Assembly: GCF_028765345.1 (NCBI RefSeq)
Contig: NZ_JARAJZ010000001.1
Coordinates: 186,001 to 250,000 of the forward strand
Direction: 5' to 3'
DNA length: 64,000 nt
From: Sporolactobacillus sp. CQH2019
Lineage (GTDB): Bacteria > Bacillota > Bacilli > Bacillales > Sporolactobacillaceae
Made by a program: the position numbers and the translations under genes
Shown here: positions 57,356 to 64,000 of the stretch, piece by piece
Numbering within the stretch: position 1 is the stretch's first letter
How the letters are laid out: every line of letters starts with the position of its first letter
The notes under the pieces: generated by a model
Database searches by the model: none
Told to the model about the DNA's origin: nothing
What the model saw: the letters and a program-made list of their open reading frames with translations, nothing else

Positions 57356-58459
57356 CTATTGCCGGGCGGACATGCTGATGTTCAGCAGTATGCCGATCGA
57401 CACAAGCATCAGAGTCAGCGATGATCCGCCGTAACTCAGGAAAGGCAGCGTGATTCCGGTCACCGGGATCAGGCCTGTGACGACAGCGATATTGATCATC
57501 ACCTGGATGGCGATCATGCCCGTAATTCCGACGGCCAGCAATGTTCCGAACAAGTCGTCCGCTTTCATCGCGATCAGCAGGCCGCGCCAGAGCAGCATGC
57601 AGAAGAGAAGCAGTACAGCCGCGGCCCCGATGAGCCCCAGTTCTTCCGATATAATCGAGAAAATGAAGTCGGTCTGCGGCTCCGGAAGATATTGATATTT
57701 CTGTCTGCTCTGGCCCAGCCCGAATCCGAGCAGCCCCCCCGGCCCGATAGCCAGCAGCGACTGGATAATCTGGAATCCGCTTCCGAGCGGATCCTGCCAT
57801 GGATTAACAAACGAAGTCAGCCGCTTAACCCGATAAGGCGCCGACAGGATCAGTGCAGCCGCTCCGGCCGCTCCGACCGCTCCCATAACGGCAAAGTGGC
57901 GGATACGGGCTCCGGCGACAAATATCATGGTAATGCAGGTCAGAACAAGCACCGTCCCCGTTCCGAGATCGGGCTGAAGCATGATCAGCCCGAAAGCGAG
58001 AAAAACAGGAAGAAGGGCCGGCAGCAGGCCCTTTCTGAAATAGCGAAGCGCCGGCTGATGCTCGGAAAGGTGTCTGGACAAATAAATGATCAAGGCAACT
58101 TTCATGAATTCAGAAGGCTGGATCGAGAAAGCTCCCACTCCGAGCCAGCTGCTCGCCCCCCCGCGCACAAGGCCGACTCCCGGGATCACCACGAGAATCA
58201 GCAGCAGAAAGCAGACAGCCATGCCGACTTTCGCCCACGAACGCCAGATCCGATAATCAATCCTCATCACCATAAACATAAGCACGGTTCCGATCGCAGC
58301 GAAAAGAAGCTGTCTTTTAAAAAAGTAGAACGAATCTCCTCCGAACTTGTAGGAAGCCCAGACTTCGCTTGCACTATATACCATGATCAGCCCCACAGCC
58401 AAAAGGGCGAAAGCAACGACAAGCAGCAAACGGTCCGGTGACGATCGATGTTCGGGCAT
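57356..58459 (-). CDS. spoVE: SEDS family glycosyltransferase SpoVE/FtsW
   Basis: 367-residue polytopic peptidoglycan polymerase with about ten helices. SEDS signature: KRQLLFAAIG, SSWLGVGAFSIQPSEFMKVALIIYL, LQPDLGTG and GLIPVTGITLPFLSYGGSS. Start ATG eight bases after GGAG. By its position after murD it corresponds to B. subtilis spoVE (cortex synthesis); it may also serve vegetative division. The exact paralogue needs comparison with ftsW elsewhere. Confidence 0.9.
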   Translation of the reverse strand: MPEHRSSPDRLLLVVAFALLAVGLIMVYSASEVWASYKFGGDSFYFFKRQLLFAAIGTVLMFMVMRIDYRIWRSWAKVGMAVCFLLLILVVIPGVGLVRGGASSWLGVGAFSIQPSEFMKVALIIYLSRHLSEHQPALRYFRKGLLPALLPVFLAFGLIMLQPDLGTGTVLVLTCITMIFVAGARIRHFAVMGAVGAAGAAALILSAPYRVKRLTSFVNPWQDPLGSGFQIIQSLLAIGPGGLLGFGLGQSRQKYQYLPEPQTDFIFSIISEELGLIGAAAVLLLFCMLLWRGLLIAMKADDLFGTLLAVGITGMIAIQVMINIAVVTGLIPVTGITLPFLSYGGSSLTLMLVSIGILLNISMSARQ

Positions 58460-58524
58460 GCACAACACTCCGTTCAGATCAGGCCCTCGAGTCGCCTGCT
58501 GAACTGCCGCAGACCGACCTGTCC

Positions 58525-59889
58525 TTATCTAAACTTATTCACTTCGCTAATAAAGATGTCACCCCGTTGTTCGAATGAGTCATATTGATCCCAGCTGGCA
58601 CAGGCCGGCGACAGGAGAACGACGTCGCCCGGCCCGGAAAGGCGGAAAGCTTCCGGAACGGCCTGCTCGACATTTTCAACATTTTCAACCCGCGCAATGC
58701 CGGCTCTTTCGCAGGCATCACGCAGTTTGTCTTTTGTCTCGCCGAAAAGAAGCGCCGCTTTGATATCGGCCTTTTTTAAATAAGGGATCAGCGCATCGAA
58801 CGTATTGCCGCGGTCCAGTCCGCCTGCCAGCAGCACGATCGATTTTCCGGGAAAAGAAGTCAGCGCTTTCGACGTTGCCAGTATGTTCGTCGCCTTTGAA
58901 TCGTTGTAGACCGTCCTGCCCCGTGTGACATTGACATATTGGAGGCGATGACGGACGCCCGTGAATGTTTTCAATATCCGGACAATATGCGCCGTCGGTA
59001 CGCCGCATATTTTTGCCGCCGCAACGGCGGCAAGCGCGTTCTGAAGATTGTGGGTGCCCGGCAGCCCCATTTCGCTGCATTCAAGAATCCGCTCCGTCCG
59101 AAAATAAATGGCTCCGTCTTCGATATAAGCGCCGTCCTCCGTTCTGCCGGTCATCGAAAAAGGGACCTTCCGCGCCTTTGTTTTTCCGGCAATAAAAGAG
59201 ACAACCCGTTCACTGTCGGCGTTATAGACGAGTACGTCGTCCGCTGTCTGGTTAACCGTAATGCGTGCCTTGGCACGCGCATAATTTTCAACGGTTCCGT
59301 GATAGTCCAGATGGTGATCGAAAATGTTCAGTACAACAGCGATTTTCGGACGGAACTGTTCCGTTCCAAGCAGCTGAAAACTCGACAACTCGGCGACAAT
59401 CACATTTTTATCCGTTGCTTCCCCAACGATTCCGGTCAGCGCGGTCCCGATATTTCCGGCAACAATCGGCACGGCGGCCGAGCCCTTCATCATTTCCCCG
59501 AGAAGCATTGTTGTCGTCGTTTTCCCGTTGGATCCGGTAATGCCGATAAACGGAGCATCGGACAGTTCGTACGCTATTTCGACTTCGGTGATGATCCGTA
59601 TGCCCAGCTGCCGGGCTTTCTGAACAAGCGGATTGCTGTAGGGAATCCCCGGATTTTTAATCAGGACCGCCAGTTCCTTATCAACAAGATCGGGCGGGTG
59701 CCCGCCGCCGACCACACGGATGCCGATTTTTTTCAGCTCGGCCGCGTGAGGGTTCCCTTCAAGATTCCCGCGGTCGTTCACCGTGACGTCCGCCCCGAGA
59801 CTTTTCATTAATTTGGCTGCAGCATAGCCGCTTCTGCCCAGTCCAAGCACAAGCACTCGTTTATCCAGGTATTTATCTGATTTTTTCAA
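58525..59889 (-). CDS. murD: UDP-N-acetylmuramoyl-L-alanine--D-glutamate ligase
   Basis: 454 residues from a TTG start overlapping the mraY stop (TTGA). RVLVLGLGRSGYAAAKL, ATP loop GITGSNGKTTTTMLLG, central FDHHLDYHG, and DSKATN, LLAGGLDRG near the C-terminal. Adds D-glutamate to UDP-MurNAc-Ala. A longer version would start inside mraY. Confidence 0.96.
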   Translation of the reverse strand: MKKSDKYLDKRVLVLGLGRSGYAAAKLMKSLGADVTVNDRGNLEGNPHAAELKKIGIRVVGGGHPPDLVDKELAVLIKNPGIPYSNPLVQKARQLGIRIITEVEIAYELSDAPFIGITGSNGKTTTTMLLGEMMKGSAAVPIVAGNIGTALTGIVGEATDKNVIVAELSSFQLLGTEQFRPKIAVVLNIFDHHLDYHGTVENYARAKARITVNQTADDVLVYNADSERVVSFIAGKTKARKVPFSMTGRTEDGAYIEDGAIYFRTERILECSEMGLPGTHNLQNALAAVAAAKICGVPTAHIVRILKTFTGVRHRLQYVNVTRGRTVYNDSKATNILATSKALTSFPGKSIVLLAGGLDRGNTFDALIPYLKKADIKAALLFGETKDKLRDACERAGIARVENVENVEQAVPEAFRLSGPGDVVLLSPACASWDQYDSFEQRGDIFISEVNKFR

Positions 59890-60863
59890 CCGCTCAGCCC
59901 CACTTTCAAATAGATTCCAATGACGGCAAGCACCAGCCCGACAAGCCAGAAAACCGTCACAACTTTCCATTCCGACCATCCTGAAAGCTCAAAATGGTGG
60001 TGAATCGGACTCATTCTGAATACACGCCGTCCCGTCGTCTTAAATGAGACGACCTGAATGATGACCGACAGCGTTTCAATCGCGAAAACGCCGCCGATCA
60101 CGGCCAGCAGAATTTCCGTTTTTGTCAGAATCGCGATCCCCGCAAGCGCCCCGCCGATTGCCAAAGATCCCGTATCGCCCATAAATACCCTGGCCGGATG
60201 GGCATTGAAAATCAGAAAGCCGAGCAGAGCGCCGAGCATGGCGGCCGAGAAAACGGCAACGCCCAGATTCATCGAAAAATAAGCAATAATCGCATAAGCT
60301 GCGAAGGCAATGGATGCGAGTCCGGAAAGCAGTCCGTCCATGCCGTCCGTCAGATTGGTGGCGTTCGGGACGCCGATCAGCAGGAATAGGGCAAAGAGAG
60401 GATACAGCCAGTGCAGATCAATCATCCAGGCCGTTCCCGGAATGGAAAGATACGTCGAATAGTTAAATCGCGCAACAATTACCCAGAAAACAAGTGCAAC
60501 GATAAACTGTGCGAGCATTTTCTGCTTCGACGTCAGACCCATATTGCGTTTCATAACGACTTTGATGAAATCGTCGACAAAACCGATCAAACCGAATCCA
60601 AGCGTGACAAACAGCAGCATATAGGTTTCTTCCGTTGCCATGTGGTATTTCAATGCCATGATCAGCAGGCTGCCGATCAGCCCGATCAGAAAAATGACGC
60701 CGCCCATTGTCGGGGTCCCCGCCTTTTTCATGTGGCTTTTCGGCCCTTCCTCCCTGATGTACTGCCCGAAGTGCATCTTCCTTAGTATGGGTATAAAAAA
60801 GGGGGCAAAAACAAGCGTGATAAGAAATGATATCGCTAAACCAAACAACAAAACCAGTGTCAT
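59886..60863 (-). CDS. mraY: Phospho-N-acetylmuramoyl-pentapeptide-transferase
   Basis: 325-residue membrane enzyme making lipid I on undecaprenyl phosphate. Ten helices; TPTMGGVIF, FVDDFIKVV (catalytic aspartates), NATNLTDGMDGL and HHHFELSG. Start after AAAGGAGCG. Gap of 221 bp to murF contains no gene. Confidence 0.97.
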   Translation of the reverse strand: MTLVLLFGLAISFLITLVFAPFFIPILRKMHFGQYIREEGPKSHMKKAGTPTMGGVIFLIGLIGSLLIMALKYHMATEETYMLLFVTLGFGLIGFVDDFIKVVMKRNMGLTSKQKMLAQFIVALVFWVIVARFNYSTYLSIPGTAWMIDLHWLYPLFALFLLIGVPNATNLTDGMDGLLSGLASIAFAAYAIIAYFSMNLGVAVFSAAMLGALLGFLIFNAHPARVFMGDTGSLAIGGALAGIAILTKTEILLAVIGGVFAIETLSVIIQVVSFKTTGRRVFRMSPIHHHFELSGWSEWKVVTVFWLVGLVLAVIGIYLKVGLSG

Positions 60864-61084
60864 GAATCGTTTCGCTCCTTTAGGTGCGTGATCAGTGAAT
60901 GCCGAAGGAGAGAGCGGCCGGTTTTTCGGAAAAAAGACATTTCTCCGCCTGCGGGCGCCAAGGTGTCCGGAGTCCGCAAAATCTGCATCCGAAGCCGGCC
61001 GGCTGTCCGGGCACAGAACTGATTAAAAAGCTTTCTGAATTCCGGCGTGTTTCAGGGCAATAATAGCCGATGTCCGGCCCCGGA

Positions 61085-62485
61085 TCAATCGCTGGATAAT
61101 TTCTGCGGCAACGGGCTGCCGCTCAATACTTTGACCAGTTCCTCAAGCTGAAGCAGTCTGGAGGCTTTAAACAGCATGACCGTCCGATCATCGAGCAGCA
61201 TTTTCAAATACGGCAGGGCATCTTCCTTTGCCGAAAAGGAGCGGACGCTCAGCGCCCGATCTTTTTCACTTGTCTGCAAGGGTTCAACGATCCAGGCGCC
61301 CTTTTTCCCAATGGTAACGACATGCGTCAGAGGAGGAGTCAGCACCCTGGCCACGCTATTGTGAAGCCGCTCCTCATCCCTTCCGAGCTCATACATGTCG
61401 CCGACAACGGCCACGCGCTTTTCAAAGCCGCCAAGCGTTTTGAGCGTTTCCAGGGAGGCTCTCATCGAGGTCGGACTCGCATTGTAGCAGTCATTGATTA
61501 ACAGGCTGCCGTTGAGGCCTCTGACTTTTTCAAAACGCATCTGTGTCAGACTTAAATGGCTCAGGCCTTCTTCAATTGACGGACGGCTGACATTGAGAAT
61601 TCGCGCCGCAGCTAAACTATAGACCGCATTTTTCACATTATGCCGGCCGAGCACCGGGACCGTGTAAACATTTTCTCCATGATTGAGAGAGAAACGGTAA
61701 CCGTCCGCACGCTCCTTCACCTCCGTGATTTCCCAGTCGCAGTCATCGCTGTAGCCGCATGAAACAATGCGAAAAGCTTTCGTGTGAATATTGGACAGAA
61801 GCGGTTCATCTCCGTCGATAATTAAAGTTCCTCCCCGCCTGAGCCCGTTCGTAATCTCCAGTTTGGCTCTGGCAATTCCCTGTCTGCTGCCCAGAAATTC
61901 AATATGCGATTCACCGATATTCGTGATAATTGCGATGTCGGGTTTTGCCAGCTGGCTGAGAAAAGTCAATTCCCCAAAATGGTTCATCCCCATTTCGAGC
62001 ACCAGCACTTCCGTGTCTTCAGGCATCGAAAGAATCGTCAGCGGCATGCCGATGTGGTTGTTCAGATTGCCCCGTGTTTTATATGTCCTGAATGTTTTAC
62101 GCAAAATACCGTAAACCATATCTTTGGTTGTTGTTTTTCCATTGGACCCTGTAATAGCAACGACTTTCGGCCGACAGCGGTATAAATAGCTTTTCGCTAT
62201 GCCCTGAAGGGCTTCCAAAGTATCACCCACGAAAAACAGCGGGAAATCCGCAGGAATATCCGTCGGCCGCGGCTCTCTTTCCATCCACAGGGAAGCCGCG
62301 GCCCCGTTCTCAATCGCCTGCTTAAGATAACGGTGTCCGTTGAAATGTTCGCCGACCAGGGGGACAAAAAGGCCGTTCATCACCGGTTTGCGGCTGTCCG
62401 TCATGACCGTAAAACGGCTCAGCCTCCCCGTATCGCCCGCCGTTTGAATGGCCTGCCCCATGATTAAATCCACACCAATACCCAT
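61085..62485 (-). CDS. murF: UDP-N-acetylmuramoyl-tripeptide--D-alanyl-D-alanine ligase
   Basis: 466 residues from MGIGVDLIMGQ, seven bases after AAAGGAGATTT. ATP loop AITGSNGKTTTKDMVYGIL, NLNNHIGMPLTIL, EMGMNHFGE, NDCYNASPTSM and VVGDMYELG. Adds D-Ala-D-Ala to UDP-MurNAc-tripeptide. Between murE and mraY, as in many Firmicutes though not in B. subtilis, where murF lies with ddl. Confidence 0.96.
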   Translation of the reverse strand: MGIGVDLIMGQAIQTAGDTGRLSRFTVMTDSRKPVMNGLFVPLVGEHFNGHRYLKQAIENGAAASLWMEREPRPTDIPADFPLFFVGDTLEALQGIAKSYLYRCRPKVVAITGSNGKTTTKDMVYGILRKTFRTYKTRGNLNNHIGMPLTILSMPEDTEVLVLEMGMNHFGELTFLSQLAKPDIAIITNIGESHIEFLGSRQGIARAKLEITNGLRRGGTLIIDGDEPLLSNIHTKAFRIVSCGYSDDCDWEITEVKERADGYRFSLNHGENVYTVPVLGRHNVKNAVYSLAAARILNVSRPSIEEGLSHLSLTQMRFEKVRGLNGSLLINDCYNASPTSMRASLETLKTLGGFEKRVAVVGDMYELGRDEERLHNSVARVLTPPLTHVVTIGKKGAWIVEPLQTSEKDRALSVRSFSAKEDALPYLKMLLDDRTVMLFKASRLLQLEELVKVLSGSPLPQKLSSD

Positions 62486-62541
62486 TCGGAAATCTCCTTT
62501 TATAAAAAAGTTATGAATGCCGTCTTGCGGTCGGCAACGGA

Positions 62542-64000
62542 TCATTCGGCAGATGGAGTCTCGTTCATCCGATCAATGATCGCTTCTTTCGCTGTCTCCC
62601 GGTCGTCAAAGTGATGTTTGACTGTCCCGATGATCTGATACGTCTCATGCCCTTTTCCGGCAATTAATATGATATCACCTTCCGCAGCCTGGCGCACCGC
62701 AAATCTGATCGCTTCACGGCGGTCCGTCATTTTTTTATAGGGCCGCCCGGTGACGCCCGCCTCCATTTCACGAATAATCGCTGCCGGATCCTCCGTGCGC
62801 GGGTTATCCGAAGTGAGAACGGCAAGATTGCTGTTGTCCACGGCAATTTTCGCCATGATCGGACGCTTGCCCCGTTCCCTGTCTCCGCCGCATCCGACAA
62901 CGGTGATCACGCGCTTTTCAGCGAATTCCTTAATCGTCGACAGGGCATTTTGCAAACTATCCGGTGTGTGGGAATAGTCGACAATGACGGTAAAATTCTG
63001 GCCGGCGTTGACGGTTTCAAAGCGGCCTGGTACTCCTTTGATCTGTTCCACGGTTCGAATCATCCCCGCGATGTCCAGCCCCTTCAGCGAACAGGCGGCA
63101 AACGCGGCGAGTACATTATAAACGCTGAACTTTCCGATTAACCGCATCGCCACCGGATAATTTTCACCCTTAGCCGAAAGAGTAAACGACGTTCCCGATG
63201 GTTTAATCTGTATCGAAGAGGCCCGAAAATCGGCCTCGTGATCGATGGCATAAGTCATTACATGAGCCGCCGTCATATGCTTATAGACTTCGGATGCCCT
63301 GTCATCGGCGTTGAGCACGGCGGCCTTCAGCTCCCTTGGATTCCCGTAGCGATTGCCGAGCTGTGAGAAGAGCAGGCTTTTGGCATACATATAATCTTTC
63401 ATCGACCCGTGAAGATCGAGATGATCCTCGGTCAGATTGGTAAAGATAGCGATATTAAAATCGCAGCCTCGGACCCTGCCGTCATAGAGCGCATTTGATG
63501 AAGTTTCCATAACGACGGAATCCGCCCCTTCTTTTTTCATCAATGCGAGATTTTCATGAATGAGGTGAGTTTCGGGTGTTGTATTGTCGACAGGAACAAA
63601 ATGATCTTTATAGCGCATCCCCATTGTCCCGATCAGTCCGGTTCTGATCCCTTCCGCTTCCTGAATGGCCTGAATCAGATAAGTAATCGTCGTTTTCCCG
63701 TTTGTTCCCGTAACGCCGATTAAATGAAGGCTGTGGCTTGGATGGCCGTAGTAGTGATCAGCGATCATCGCTAAAGCACGATGCGTATCGTTAACATAAA
63801 TAACGGGAACATCTGAGGCGATTGTCTCCTCGGCAACAATTGCCGCCGCTCCCCTTTTCTCAGCCTGTTCGGCAAAGCGGTGACCGTCTGCCTGATGGCC
63901 CCTGATACAAAAAAACAAACAACCCGGCTTTATTTTCCGGGAGTCAACAGTCACTCCGGTTATGTCCGGATTTCCTTCTCCATCTTGCCTGAAGTCAGTC
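62542..64000 (-). CDS. murE: UDP-N-acetylmuramoyl-L-alanyl-D-glutamate--2,6-diaminopimelate ligase (N-terminus beyond window)
   Basis: At least 486 residues; the frame remains open to the window edge (...RQDGEGNPDITGVTVDSRKIKPG), so the first ~10-15 residues are missing. ATP loop GVTGTNGKTTITYLIQA, MRYKDHFVPVDNTTPE, ETSSNALYDGRV, and the DNPRTEDP motif that marks meso-diaminopimelate specificity. Adds meso-DAP to UDP-MurNAc-dipeptide. The short start at 63954 is an artefact of truncation. Murein type inferred: A1-gamma, as in Bacillus. Confidence 0.95.
   Translation of the reverse strand, partial: TDFRQDGEGNPDITGVTVDSRKIKPGCLFFCIRGHQADGHRFAEQAEKRGAAAIVAEETIASDVPVIYVNDTHRALAMIADHYYGHPSHSLHLIGVTGTNGKTTITYLIQAIQEAEGIRTGLIGTMGMRYKDHFVPVDNTTPETHLIHENLALMKKEGADSVVMETSSNALYDGRVRGCDFNIAIFTNLTEDHLDLHGSMKDYMYAKSLLFSQLGNRYGNPRELKAAVLNADDRASEVYKHMTAAHVMTYAIDHEADFRASSIQIKPSGTSFTLSAKGENYPVAMRLIGKFSVYNVLAAFAACSLKGLDIAGMIRTVEQIKGVPGRFETVNAGQNFTVIVDYSHTPDSLQNALSTIKEFAEKRVITVVGCGGDRERGKRPIMAKIAVDNSNLAVLTSDNPRTEDPAAIIREMEAGVTGRPYKKMTDRREAIRFAVRQAAEGDIILIAGKGHETYQIIGTVKHHFDDRETAKEAIIDRMNETPSAE

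Overview
The window comes from an endospore-forming, low-to-moderate G+C Gram-positive bacterium of the Bacillales. The evidence is spoVM, spoIIGA-sigE-sigG, spoVE, remA, a PyrR-regulated pyr operon, an ileS T-box, and a backbone that follows the Bacillus subtilis order priA-fmt-rsmB-prpC-prkC-rsgA-thiN-spoVM-rpmB-asp23-sdaAB. Base composition is about half G+C, higher than B. subtilis. A Sporolactobacillus-type lineage is a reasonable guess but is not proven from sequence alone. Every confident gene except rpmB is on the minus strand, so the chromosome reads from high to low coordinates.

Layout, in window order. (1) 0-18 kb: sdaAB (partial), asp23-like, rpmB (+), spoVM, thiN, a 1 kb tandem-repeat array where rpe would normally sit, rsgA, prkC-prpC, rsmB-fmt, priA-coaBC, rpoZ-gmk, remA, yicC and rqcH. 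(2) 18-22.5 kb: a broken subtilase remnant, a MarR-fetA-fetB iron-export-type cassette, and a roughly 1.16 kb composite repetitive element. (3) 22.5-30.5 kb: a tightly overlapping accessory operon encoding a dihydroorotase-like amidohydrolase, a second class 1B dihydroorotate dehydrogenase pair (PyrD-like and PyrK-like), an M20 carbamoyl-amino-acid hydrolase, a CapA-like protein, an IclR regulator and an MFS transporter. I read this as a candidate orotate-degradation pathway (orotate to dihydroorotate to N-carbamoyl-aspartate to aspartate). (4) 30.5-40 kb: pyrR-pyrB-(small ORF)-carA-carB-pyrK-pyrD-pyrF-pyrE with two PyrR attenuators; pyrC and pyrP are absent. (5) 40-41 kb: a second copy of the composite repetitive element. 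(6) 41-64 kb: rluD, lspA, ylyA, T-box-ileS, divIVA, ylmH, yggT, sepF, ylmE, pgeF, ymxH, sigG, sigE, spoIIGA, ftsZ, ftsA, divIB, spoVE, murD, mraY, murF and murE (partial), which is the cell-division/cell-wall cluster joined to the sporulation sigma genes.

The genes cover translation, wall synthesis and division (murE-ftsZ, sepF, divIVA, with PrkC/PrpC sensing wall fragments), commitment to sporulation (a Spo0A-type spoIIG promoter with 22-bp spacing, then sigE and sigG), and pyrimidine synthesis. The most unusual content is the candidate orotate-catabolic operon next to the biosynthetic pyr operon, and a family of intergenic elements built from 21-nt (occasionally 19-nt) mosaic units. Two of these elements share conserved flanks. 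Positions, motifs and spacings were read by eye; no database search was run.
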